NCBI GenBank assembly: GCA_044375415.1
Contig: JBILMS010000071.1
Location: forward strand, 1 to 15,356
DNA length: 15,356 nt
Source: JAWXBG01 sp044375415
GTDB lineage: Bacteria > Bacteroidota > Bacteroidia > Flavobacteriales_D > Sanyastnellaceae
Direction: 5' to 3'
The notes beneath the pieces were generated by a model. The model searched no databases, was not told the DNA's origin, and worked only from the letters and a program-made list of their open reading frames with translations. The translations under genes were made by a program, and so were the position numbers. Below are positions 1-7,280 of this stretch, in pieces. Numbering within the stretch: position 1 is the stretch's first letter; each line of letters begins with the position of its first letter.

Positions 1-838
1 CATGGCCGAACTTGCCAAAAGCCAAGCTACTCTTGTGTTCGGACAGATGAACGAACCTCCCGGAGCTCGTGCTCGTGTGGCTCTTTCAGGTCTTACCGTT
101 GCTGAGTACTTCCGCGACGGAGATGAGAAGTCAGGTGGACGTGACATCCTTTTCTTCATCGACAACATCTTCCGTTTTACACAAGCAGGTTCAGAGGTTT
201 CGGCTCTTTTGGGTCGTATGCCATCTGCCGTTGGTTACCAGCCAACTCTCGCCTCTGAGATGGGTGTGATGCAAGAGCGTATTACTTCTACAAAACGTGG
301 TTCTATCACTTCTGTACAGGCCGTTTACGTACCTGCAGATGACTTGACTGACCCGGCTCCGGCAACAACATTTGCTCACTTGGATGCTACCACGGTATTG
401 AGTCGTAAGATTGCTGAGTTAGGTATCTATCCGGCGGTTGACCCACTCGATTCTACTTCACGAATCCTTACAGCGCAAGTTGTAGGTGACGCACACTACA
501 ACTGTGCTCAGCGAGTGAAGTTGATGCTTCAGCGCTACAAGGAATTACAAGATATCATCGCCATCCTTGGTATGGACGAGCTTTCTGAGGAGGATAAATT
601 AACTGTACACCGCGCACGTCGTGTTCAGCGTTTCCTTTCTCAGCCTTTCCACGTTGCTGAGCAGTTTACAGGTATCCCCGGTGTACTTGTTCCAATCGAA
701 GAAACTATCAAAGGTTTCAATATGATCATGGACGGTCACTGCGATGAGTATCCTGAAGCGGCATTTAACTTGAAAGGTACCATCGAAGAAGCGATGGAAG
801 CCGGTAAGAAAATGCTTGCAGAAGCATCTGCACGTTAA
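1..838 (+). CDS. atpD: F1Fo ATP synthase subunit beta (3' part)
   Basis: This is the C-terminal part of the catalytic beta subunit of F1-ATPase, which synthesises ATP on the cytoplasmic face of the inner membrane. About 278 residues are present; the N-terminal barrel and the P-loop lie upstream of the window. The first ATG in the window is internal, because the sequence that follows (KSQATLVFGQMNEPPGAR) belongs to the middle of the family. Visible marks are the Walker B region FFIDNIFRFTQAGSEVS, the ATP synthase alpha/beta signature PAVDPLDSTSR, and the C-terminal catch loop as DELSEEDK, where many homologues have DELSD. The frame runs cleanly to TAA and atpC follows after 25 bases. The identity is certain; only the 5' end is missing. 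Confidence 0.98.
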   Translation, partial: MAELAKSQATLVFGQMNEPPGARARVALSGLTVAEYFRDGDEKSGGRDILFFIDNIFRFTQAGSEVSALLGRMPSAVGYQPTLASEMGVMQERITSTKRGSITSVQAVYVPADDLTDPAPATTFAHLDATTVLSRKIAELGIYPAVDPLDSTSRILTAQVVGDAHYNCAQRVKLMLQRYKELQDIIAILGMDELSEEDKLTVHRARRVQRFLSQPFHVAEQFTGIPGVLVPIEETIKGFNMIMDGHCDEYPEAAFNLKGTIEEAMEAGKKMLAEASAR

Positions 839-863
839 TTCATAAGCAGACAACCTAGAAAGA

Positions 864-1100
864 ATGAAAGTTGAAATTCTCACACCGGAAGCAACCCTCT
901 TCGAAGGAGAAGCGAGCTTCGTTTACCTTCCCGGAAGCGATGGTAGTATTGGTATTTTGAATCGTCATGCACCTCTTATTTCATCACTGAAAAAGGGTAC
1001 TGTTAGAATCAAAGACAATGTCGGCAAAGAACATAAGTTCGATGTAAAAGGCGGAACGGTGGAAGTCTTGAACAACAAAGTAATTATACTGGCCGAGTAA
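864..1100 (+). CDS. atpC: F1Fo ATP synthase subunit epsilon, short form
   Basis: This is the epsilon subunit of the F1 central stalk, 78 residues long. It opens with MKVEILTPEATLFEGEA and continues through the GSDGSIGILNRHAPLIS segment, which is the typical N-terminal beta-sandwich that contacts gamma and the c-ring. The E. coli protein has about 138 residues and carries a C-terminal helical hairpin that inhibits ATP hydrolysis. Here the protein ends at the beta-sandwich (KVIILAE), so that hairpin is absent. Short AtpC proteins are, to my knowledge, common in Bacteroidota, so this is unlikely to be a truncation. It is cotranscribed with atpD and followed by a strong terminator, which makes atpDC a separate transcription unit on its 3' side. 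Confidence 0.95.
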   Translation: MKVEILTPEATLFEGEASFVYLPGSDGSIGILNRHAPLISSLKKGTVRIKDNVGKEHKFDVKGGTVEVLNNKVIILAE

Positions 1101-1123
1101 AATCGAACAGAATTATAAAATTG

Positions 1124-1155
1124 AAAAAGGCTCCCATTTTTGAGGAGCCTTTTTT
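1124..1155 (+). terminator. Rho-independent terminator of atpDC
   Basis: A perfect 11-bp inverted repeat (AAAAAGGCTCC at 1124-1134 and GGAGCCTTTTT at 1144-1154) encloses a 9-base loop and is followed by a T run. It starts 24 bases after the atpC stop codon. The flanking A and T runs mean it could also work on the minus strand, but no minus-strand gene ends here. Confidence 0.93.
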
Positions 1156-1193
1156 GTTTCATCCTATCAACGACATAACCACTAGCAACTTCT

Positions 1194-1201
1194 TAGATTT
1201 G
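1194..1201 (+). promoter_or_regulatory. Possible -7 promoter element (TAnnTTTG)
   Basis: TAGATTTG matches the Bacteroidota housekeeping -7 consensus TAnnTTTG exactly and ends 26 bases before the ATG of the porin gene, giving a plausible short leader. It lies after the atpC terminator, where a new promoter is needed. I find no TTG or TTTG -33 element at the expected distance of about 19 bases, so support is partial. Confidence 0.35.
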
Positions 1202-1227
1202 TTACAATCAATTCATCTTCCCACTTC

Positions 1228-2304
1228 ATGATGCGGATCATCATATGTATAACCTTGCTCCTTGGAAATACAATCCTGTTAGCCCAACAAGACAGCTCCT
1301 CTCGACGTATTGAATTTGGCGGCTACCTCGAGAATTACTATTCTTTTGATTTCGATCAGCCCGAAACGAACGATCGTCCGCCCTTCCTGTATTCCTACAA
1401 TCGCCACAACGAAGTGGCTGTAAACCTCGGATATATAAAGGCCACTTACAAAGAACAAAAAGTAATGGCATCCATCGCCCTTATGACCGGCACATACGTA
1501 AATGCCAATTTAGCAGAAGAACCGGGTGTACTACAAAATATACTTGAAGCTTATGCAGGTGTGAAAATTTCGGAGAAGGACCTTTGGTTATATGCCGGCA
1601 CTTTTTCTTCTCATATCGGTTTCGAAAGTGCTGTCGGAAAGGACTGTTGGAACTTATCGAGAAGTATACTGGCAGAGAACTCACCCTACTACGAAAGTGG
1701 AATTCGAATAAACTACTCATCCAAAAACTCAAAATGGTTTTTAAGCGGTCTGGCGCTTAATGGTTGGCAACGCATGCAGAGAATAGAAGGGAATAATTCA
1801 ATCGCATTCGGACATCAAATCACATTCAAACCAAATGCGAAAATCACCTTGAACAGCAGTTCATTTGTCGGAAATGTGGTACCCGATGATGAGAAAAAGA
1901 TGAGGTACTTTCATAACTTCTATGGCCAATTTCAAGTGAGTGAAAAAGTTGGATTTATCGTAGGTTTTGATAGCGGAGTCCAACAACGTAGCAAAGGAAG
2001 CAGCACTTATAACAGCTGGTATTCTCCTGTATTTATTGCCCGATATAGCCCTGCAGGAAAAACAAACTTGGCCATTCGAGTGGAATATTACAGCGATGAA
2101 GGCGGCGTTATCATTCAGACGGATACACCCAATGGTTTTAGAACCTTAGGATATTCATTAAATCTCGACTACAACATCAACAAAAATGTAGTTTGGCGCA
2201 TTGAAGGTAGAGGATTTAAAAGCAAGGATAGAATATTTGAAACAGGCAACGAATTCTCGAATACAAATGCTGCTATCACTACGTCATTGGCAGTATCATT
2301 TTAA
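1228..2304 (+). CDS. Outer-membrane beta-barrel porin, BBP2/OmpL-like
   Basis: This 358-residue protein has a signal peptide (MMRIIICITLLLGNTILLAQ, cut around residues 19-20). The mature part is rich in alternating aromatic and polar residues typical of a transmembrane beta-barrel. The start of the mature part (EFGGYLENYYSFDF), the GYIKATYKEQK strand and the AYAGVKIS...LWLYAGTFSSHIGFE segment resemble the putative beta-barrel porin-2 (BBP2) family. The protein ends in a typical barrel strand with terminal Phe (AVSF), as expected for BAM-dependent insertion. Its substrate is unknown; such porins are generally inferred to pass small solutes. The ATG-ATG start has no Shine-Dalgarno sequence. It sits 37 bases upstream of another outer-membrane protein gene and is probably cotranscribed with it. 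The beta-barrel call is firm; the BBP2 assignment is from memory of the family. Confidence 0.8.
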   Translation: MMRIIICITLLLGNTILLAQQDSSSRRIEFGGYLENYYSFDFDQPETNDRPPFLYSYNRHNEVAVNLGYIKATYKEQKVMASIALMTGTYVNANLAEEPGVLQNILEAYAGVKISEKDLWLYAGTFSSHIGFESAVGKDCWNLSRSILAENSPYYESGIRINYSSKNSKWFLSGLALNGWQRMQRIEGNNSIAFGHQITFKPNAKITLNSSSFVGNVVPDDEKKMRYFHNFYGQFQVSEKVGFIVGFDSGVQQRSKGSSTYNSWYSPVFIARYSPAGKTNLAIRVEYYSDEGGVIIQTDTPNGFRTLGYSLNLDYNINKNVVWRIEGRGFKSKDRIFETGNEFSNTNAAITTSLAVSF

Positions 2305-2341
2305 GCGGTTCCATAAAAAAGACAAAAAAACAGAAGGCTGA

Positions 2342-3034
2342 ATGAGGTATATAAGCTTACTAAAGAAGATCAGTCTATCGCAGGTGATCTTACTGCTTGG
2401 TCTGTCGAGCGGGCTGGTCAGTTTCGGTCAGAACTCGGAAATCGGAAATTGGTTATTCTACGCAGGCAATCAGAAATTTCAAACTCGCTATAACTTTTGG
2501 AATGAAATTCAATATCGGAATTATAATCTAGCCGGCGACCTTCAACAATTGCTACTCAGAGGAGGAATAGGCTACGACTTAACAGACAACAACAACAATG
2601 TTCTGCTCGGTTATGGTTTTATTTTGTCTGAGAATTATACAAGCGCCGACGAGAAAGTATCTAGCAAAGAACACAGAGTGTATGGGCAGTTTTTAACAAA
2701 ACAACGCTCCGGGATATGTGCCCTAACACACAGGTACCGCTTCGAACAACGATTCATAAACGACGATGTTCGATATAGATTCAGGTATTTTTTGGCGCTT
2801 AATATTCCATTGAACAAAAAAGAACTCGTGGCTCGAACCATCTACTTTTCGGCTTACAACGAAGTATTCTTAAATAACGAAGTACAGTTTTTCGATCGAA
2901 ATCGTTTGTATGGTGGAATTGGTTATTTTCTCAATGATCAAGTAAAATTGGAACTTGGTTTCATGAATCAATTTGTCAACGGCTTGGGTCGAAATCAATT
3001 TCAAATTACATTATTCAACAATCTACCCTTCTAA
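2342..3034 (+). CDS. DUF2490 family outer-membrane protein
   Basis: The 230-residue protein begins with a basic and hydrophobic signal peptide (about residues 1-29, ending near SFGQ). It then reads as DUF2490: an early NWLFYAGNQKF strand, FWNEIQYRNYNLAGDLQQLLLRGG, a central HRYRFEQRF followed by YRFRYFLALNIPLN, and a YNEVFLNNEVQFFDRNRLYGGIGY block near the end. The family is widespread in Bacteroidota, is predicted to form a small outer-membrane beta-barrel and has no assigned function. The protein ends in alternating hydrophobic residues with a terminal Phe (FQITLFNNLPF), consistent with a barrel closing strand. It follows the BBP2-type porin by 37 bases, so the two are probably one envelope unit. 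lysA starts 49 bases later. Confidence 0.85.
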   Translation: MRYISLLKKISLSQVILLLGLSSGLVSFGQNSEIGNWLFYAGNQKFQTRYNFWNEIQYRNYNLAGDLQQLLLRGGIGYDLTDNNNNVLLGYGFILSENYTSADEKVSSKEHRVYGQFLTKQRSGICALTHRYRFEQRFINDDVRYRFRYFLALNIPLNKKELVARTIYFSAYNEVFLNNEVQFFDRNRLYGGIGYFLNDQVKLELGFMNQFVNGLGRNQFQITLFNNLPF

Positions 3035-3083
3035 TATTGTCATTAGCATTACCACACAAATTTACCCTTCTTATATTTACAGT

Positions 3084-4319
3084 ATGATTCAACTTAGTCC
3101 TCAAAACACCTATGAAATCGGAGGCGTTAGCATCGATGAAATTCTTCATAGCAACGATACGCCCATTTATGTTTACGACACAGATGTGATACGCAGCAAA
3201 TTTGAATTGCTCAATCAATCTTTCCCGGGGGTAAAGTTGAAAATTAAATATGCGTGCAAAGCCTTGTCGAATGTAAACGTGCTCAAGTACCTTCGTTCTC
3301 TGGGGGCGGGACTGGACACGGTTTCCATACAGGAAGTGTGGTTAGGTTTACACGCGGGATATAAGCCTTCGGAGATTATTTACACACCCAATTGTGTAAG
3401 CCTTGAAGAAATTACGATGGCCGTAGATGCGGGTGTGCAAGTAAACATCGATAACATTTCCATACTCGAACAATTCGGGGAGAAATATGGGAGCAATGTT
3501 CCTGTTTGCATTCGAATTAATCCGCACATCATGGGTGGGGGAAATATCAATATTTCTACCGGTCACGTCGATTCCAAATTTGGTATTTCGATTTATCAGA
3601 TGCGACATGTGCAGCGTGTCATCAAACATTACAGTATGAAAGTTACCGGATTGCACATGCATACCGGAAGTGATATTTTAGATGTAGATGTATTTCTTCG
3701 CGCTGCAGACATCCTATTCGAGCAGGCACAGGAATTTACGGATCTTGAATTTTTGGATTTTGGAAGTGGCTTTAAAGTCCCGTATAAGTCTGATGATTAT
3801 TCAACGGACATCGAAGAGTTGGGAGAACGATTGACAGATCGCTTTAAAGCTTTCTGCAGAATGTATCACCGTGAACTCGAGTTATGGTTTGAACCCGGAA
3901 AATTTTTGGTGAGTGAAAGTGGAACTTTTTTAGTAAAAGTGAATGTACTGAAACAAACAACATCCGCTGTTTTTGTAGGAGTCGATTCAGGATTCAATCA
4001 CCTTATTCGTCCGATGTTATATAACTCGTATCATACTATAACCAATGTTTCGAATCCCGGAGGCAGGCAACGTATTTATACCATTGTAGGATATATCTGC
4101 GAGACAGATACGTTTGGATGGGACCGAAAACTGAGCGAAGTCCATGAAGGCGATATACTCGCGTTCAGCAATGCGGGCGCCTATGGGTTTTCTATGGCGA
4201 GCAATTACAATTCACGTTTCCGCCCCGCCGAGGTTTGGATTCGCAATGGAAAAGCCGAGCTCATACGCGAGCGTGAGACTATGGAGGATATTCTTCGTGG
4301 ACAGGTGGAGGTGATGTAG
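3084..4319 (+). CDS. lysA: Diaminopimelate decarboxylase
   Basis: This fold-type III PLP enzyme converts meso-diaminopimelate to L-lysine in the last step of lysine synthesis. From the ATG at 3084 it has 411 residues. An in-frame ATG at 2973 would add 37 residues lying inside the preceding gene and unlike the family, so I prefer 3084; no Shine-Dalgarno sequence helps either way. Visible marks are the PLP lysine in YACKAL (Lys59), HMHTGSD (191-197), FLDFGSGF (223-230), EPGK at 270-273 where many homologues have EPGR, the CETD block with the active-site Cys339, and GAYGFSMASNYNSR (365-378). The EPGK form and CETDTFGWDR are, as I recall, usual for the Bacteroidota branch. No other lysine gene is nearby. 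The gene converges on the membrane-protein gene with a 10-base gap. Confidence 0.93.
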   Translation: MIQLSPQNTYEIGGVSIDEILHSNDTPIYVYDTDVIRSKFELLNQSFPGVKLKIKYACKALSNVNVLKYLRSLGAGLDTVSIQEVWLGLHAGYKPSEIIYTPNCVSLEEITMAVDAGVQVNIDNISILEQFGEKYGSNVPVCIRINPHIMGGGNINISTGHVDSKFGISIYQMRHVQRVIKHYSMKVTGLHMHTGSDILDVDVFLRAADILFEQAQEFTDLEFLDFGSGFKVPYKSDDYSTDIEELGERLTDRFKAFCRMYHRELELWFEPGKFLVSESGTFLVKVNVLKQTTSAVFVGVDSGFNHLIRPMLYNSYHTITNVSNPGGRQRIYTIVGYICETDTFGWDRKLSEVHEGDILAFSNAGAYGFSMASNYNSRFRPAEVWIRNGKAELIRERETMEDILRGQVEVM

Positions 4320-4329
4320 TTGATGTATC

Positions 4330-5481
4330 CTATCTCATCCAGTCCAAGAGCTTAAAAACAATCGGATTCGCCCCCTCGATGCGGAAGCCACCTTCTGCGA
4401 AGTAGGTAGGCACGAGGATGCAGATCAGAACCGCCGAGAAAACCATCTTACGCAAGTAGACTTTTGACTCGGATCTACTGAGAAGTAATAGACAGATAAA
4501 GATCAATGGAGCCAAGTACATCATACTCCTTGATATATCAACAACTAAAAAAGAAAGTCCTATCAATACAATCATGGATAGCTTCAGAGCAATACCCAGC
4601 CACCATTCTCTTAGACGCACCAGAATATAGACACTCGCAAAAAAGAGTAACCAAAAACCCTCCAGTCCTGTCCATAGTCCAAAAAAGATCATATTGAACT
4701 GTGATTGCAACACATCGATTCCAACCATGCCTGTTGCAGTATGCATGTTATAGCTGTTTTGCAAGAAGATTCGCAGTCCCGCATAAGCCCCAATAGCAAG
4801 TAGGACAGACAGACTCAACCAATTTGGTTTAATCAGTGTTTTAAAATTGAACTTCTCATTCTCCCACATCTTCCACCAGATGAATATGAGAGAGCATGCA
4901 AGAAGTCCTCTCTCATCCGTCCAAGCGGCGATAGAGCAAAAGATGAAAATCAGTAGGGCTTTTCTATAAACCATAGCACCCAATAGTGCACAGATAGCAA
5001 TTGTATCGAATTTACCAAAGACATCCACCACACCGGCTTGACCGATATACGTGAAGGCTATTCCAAGTGATACGGCAGCAGCAATGATTTTATCTCCGGT
5101 GATTCTCAGAGTAAGTCGAGCTGAAAAATAGAGCAGACAGAGTACCACTAATTGTTGAAACAGATATATGACTACAGTGCTCTTGATGTGGAGTGCCTTG
5201 AACAACATCGGAACAAACAACCTAAAAGTTCGTTTAGCTTGATGTGAATCCGGATCGTCGATGTAGTGCTGCGCGGTAGGATCTTCAATTTGCTGTTGTA
5301 CGGCTTGCCAGATGGAATGGTCGCCGGTTATGGTAAGCTTCTCTAAATCGGGAAACGAGAAAAACAAAATGAGCATGTAACAAAGGAGAGCCCACTTCCA
5401 CATCCATCGAGGAGAATCAGAGAATTTACTGAACCGCGACTCGCCCCAAAGCACGATCTGTTGTATCCCCGATTCGATCAT
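4330..5481 (-). CDS. Polytopic membrane protein, GT-C-like glycosyltransferase candidate
   Basis: This 383-residue integral membrane protein has roughly ten or eleven hydrophobic segments (about 28-44, 102-122, 131-148, 159-187, 191-203, 220-237, 265-289, 299-335 and 343-361). A long polar loop (about 45-100) after the first helix carries acidic residues, including DDPD at 75-78. Another acidic and aromatic stretch (VVDVFGKFD, 151-159) follows the third helix, and TDER occurs at 188-191. Acidic residues in the first outer loop of a many-helix protein are typical of GT-C enzymes, which take sugars from polyprenyl-phosphate donors on the periplasmic side. I do not recognise a named family, so this role is inferred from topology and from position: it is the last gene of the operon and overlaps the GT2 stop codon by 4 bases (ATGA). 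A flippase or polymerase is possible. Confidence 0.6.
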   Translation of the reverse strand: MIESGIQQIVLWGESRFSKFSDSPRWMWKWALLCYMLILFFSFPDLEKLTITGDHSIWQAVQQQIEDPTAQHYIDDPDSHQAKRTFRLFVPMLFKALHIKSTVVIYLFQQLVVLCLLYFSARLTLRITGDKIIAAAVSLGIAFTYIGQAGVVDVFGKFDTIAICALLGAMVYRKALLIFIFCSIAAWTDERGLLACSLIFIWWKMWENEKFNFKTLIKPNWLSLSVLLAIGAYAGLRIFLQNSYNMHTATGMVGIDVLQSQFNMIFFGLWTGLEGFWLLFFASVYILVRLREWWLGIALKLSMIVLIGLSFLVVDISRSMMYLAPLIFICLLLLSRSESKVYLRKMVFSAVLICILVPTYFAEGGFRIEGANPIVFKLLDWMR

Positions 5482-6221
5482 TTGTTTGCTTTGTTTTTAA
5501 AATCTCCTTTTGAAAAATACTTTTCAATGAAACAGTACATCAAAATGAAAAAGTACCGACTTCCCATTTCATTGATCTTTAGCTTCGAAAGTCCCGCCTT
5601 GCGATTCGTCCATGAATTCGGTACTACTTCGTAAGAAAAGCCTCGAATAATTGCTTTCAATGGTAATTCAATCGTAAGGTTGAAATGGGGACTCAGTATA
5701 GGCTTCACGCCATCAATGACTTCTCTCTTATATAATTTAAAGGCGTTGGTACTGTCGTTGTAACGAATATTCATCACCATCCGAATGATTCGATTTGCGG
5801 TACGATTTAAAATTCTTTTTGGCAATGGATAGTCGATCACTTGTCCGCCTTTGCTCCATCGAGTACCAAATACACAATCCACTTTTTTCTCCATCATCGT
5901 CGTATAAAACTTGATGAGGTCGTAAGGAGAATCGGATAAGTCGGCCATCATGATTGCAACGCAGTCGCCTGTATAGTGCTCCAGGCCGTATCGAATGGCA
6001 TACCCAAATCCGCCGGGACCCTCATTGTTCACATACCGAAAGTGGCTGTACTTCGATGATAGCTCCTGAAGTATTTCTTCTGTTCCATCCTGCGAATGAT
6101 CATTTACCACAATGGTTTCATGATCTATTTTTATTTCATTGAGCGCCATTTCCAGTGCATCGATAGTTTGAGCAATGCTGCCCTCCTCGTTGTGTGCCGG
6201 TATAACAATGCTCAACTTCAC
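5478..6221 (-). CDS. Family 2 glycosyltransferase, DPM1-like (polyprenyl-phosphate sugar transferase)
   Basis: This 247-residue GT-A fold enzyme resembles dolichyl-phosphate mannosyltransferase. It shows the opening SIVIPAHNEE, the nucleotide-binding VNDHSQDGT (39-47), the metal-binding acidic block MMADLSDSP (91-99), FGTRWSKGG (118-126) and the late NRKAGLSKLK segment (206-215). No transmembrane helix is present, so it probably acts at the cytoplasmic face of the membrane, moving a sugar from a nucleotide donor to a polyprenyl phosphate. The start codon is GTG (6221-6219), and the GTGA overlap with the upstream stop codon supports translational coupling. The downstream gene also overlaps it by 4 bases. 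A role in supplying a lipid-linked sugar to the neighbouring membrane protein is inferred from the operon; donor and acceptor are not shown by sequence. Confidence 0.85.
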   Translation of the reverse strand: MKLSIVIPAHNEEGSIAQTIDALEMALNEIKIDHETIVVNDHSQDGTEEILQELSSKYSHFRYVNNEGPGGFGYAIRYGLEHYTGDCVAIMMADLSDSPYDLIKFYTTMMEKKVDCVFGTRWSKGGQVIDYPLPKRILNRTANRIIRMVMNIRYNDSTNAFKLYKREVIDGVKPILSPHFNLTIELPLKAIIRGFSYEVVPNSWTNRKAGLSKLKINEMGSRYFFILMYCFIEKYFSKGDFKNKANK

Positions 6222-7279
6222 AGTCGTGTCAGCATGTTTTGGTACATCTCAATCATTGTATCTTTCAAATTGAACAGATAATTCCATTGCGGATAGTGTG
6301 AACGAAATTTACTCACATCGCTGATATACCAAATGTGATCTCCAATTCTATTTTCGTCGCTGTACGAAATATTCATTTTGTTTCCTGAAATCTCTTCGCA
6401 CAACGAGATAGCTTCGTTCATACTGCAGTTGGAAAATCGTCCCCCACCTGCATTGTAAACCTCTCCGGAACGAGGATTGCGATAGAACGCTTCGAACATA
6501 CTTACCAGATCAGCACTATGAATGTTATCGCGCACCTGTTTGCCTTTGTATCCAAAAATGGTATACGAGGATTTGGTAATCGCACATTTCATAAGGTAAG
6601 CGAGGAAACCATGGAGTTGAGCACCCGAATGATTAGGACCCGTAAGGCAACCCCCTCGGAAAACGCCGGTTTTTAAGCCAAAGTATCTTCCATATTCCTG
6701 TACCATAACATCTGCTGCCACTTTGCTTGCTCCAAAAATGGAATGTTTTGTTTGATCAATGCTCATTTTTTCATCGATCCCTTCTTTGAAGTAGGGATGA
6801 TTATCTGAGATTTCATAACGCGTTTCCAATTCAATCAAGGGAAGATCATTGGGTGTATCGCCATACACTTTATTGGTCGATGTGAAAATGAAAACAGCCT
6901 GCGGACAGTGCTTTCTGCAAAGTTCTAGCATGTGTAAAGTTCCTGTGGCGTTCACCCCAAAGTCCGTTAGAGGTTCGCGTGCTGCCCAATCGTGACTGGG
7001 TTGCGCAGCAGTATGAACAATCAGTTTAATGTCGGAAGCATATTGCAAAAAAATACTCTCGAGGCCATTGTAATCGCGTATGTCTATATCGACTGTGCTA
7101 AAATTAGTATGTTGTTCGAGTAATCTTTTTCTATTCCAATCTGTTGAAGCTGCGGAACCAAAAAAGTAGGCACGCATATCATTATCGATACCGATAACAA
7201 GATCAAATGATTTAGCAAAATGGCTGACAGATTCCCCACCGATTAATCCGGATGATCCTGTTACGAGAGCAATATTCAT
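6218..7279 (-). CDS. Extended SDR sugar-nucleotide epimerase, CDP-tyvelose/paratose 2-epimerase-like, Tyr-to-Phe variant
   Basis: This 353-residue extended short-chain dehydrogenase binds NAD through GSSGLIG (8-14). Its IDNDMRAYFFG block (31-41), FTSTNKVYGD (132-141), GVFRGGCLTGPNHSGAQLHG (205-224), GKQVRDNIHSADL (246-258) and YNAGGG (275-280) resemble CDP-tyvelose/CDP-paratose 2-epimerases. Those enzymes oxidise and re-reduce a sugar C2 with tightly bound NAD. The expected catalytic YxxxK reads FGASK here, with Phe182 in place of Tyr and Lys186 kept; the Phe codon is TTT. The gene is otherwise intact. I recall this HS-hydrophobic-FGASK form in related proteins of other bacteria, so it is probably a subfamily trait and not decay. 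It starts one base after the stop of a paralogue that keeps Tyr. No CDP-glucose synthesis genes are present, so the substrate is unknown. Confidence 0.85.
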   Translation of the reverse strand: MNIALVTGSSGLIGGESVSHFAKSFDLVIGIDNDMRAYFFGSAASTDWNRKRLLEQHTNFSTVDIDIRDYNGLESIFLQYASDIKLIVHTAAQPSHDWAAREPLTDFGVNATGTLHMLELCRKHCPQAVFIFTSTNKVYGDTPNDLPLIELETRYEISDNHPYFKEGIDEKMSIDQTKHSIFGASKVAADVMVQEYGRYFGLKTGVFRGGCLTGPNHSGAQLHGFLAYLMKCAITKSSYTIFGYKGKQVRDNIHSADLVSMFEAFYRNPRSGEVYNAGGGRFSNCSMNEAISLCEEISGNKMNISYSDENRIGDHIWYISDVSKFRSHYPQWNYLFNLKDTMIEMYQNMLTRL

Positions 7280-7280
7280 A

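Noticed and set aside
599..883. A 94-codon minus-strand open frame opposite the end of atpD.
   Set aside because: It lies antisense to a strongly conserved gene, has no recognisable family, and is explained by the codon use of atpD.
3072..3080. TATATTTA just before lysA as a -7 promoter element.
   Set aside because: It lacks the final G and sits only a few bases before the start codon, leaving no room for a leader; lysA may be cotranscribed with the genes upstream.
2973..3083. An upstream in-frame ATG that would extend LysA by 37 residues.
   Set aside because: The extension overlaps the DUF2490 gene by 62 bases and does not resemble any LysA N-terminus; the family-like sequence begins near MIQLSPQNTYEIGG.
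4320..4329. A terminator between lysA and the convergent membrane-protein gene.
   Set aside because: The gap is only 10 bases and I see no hairpin with a T run there.
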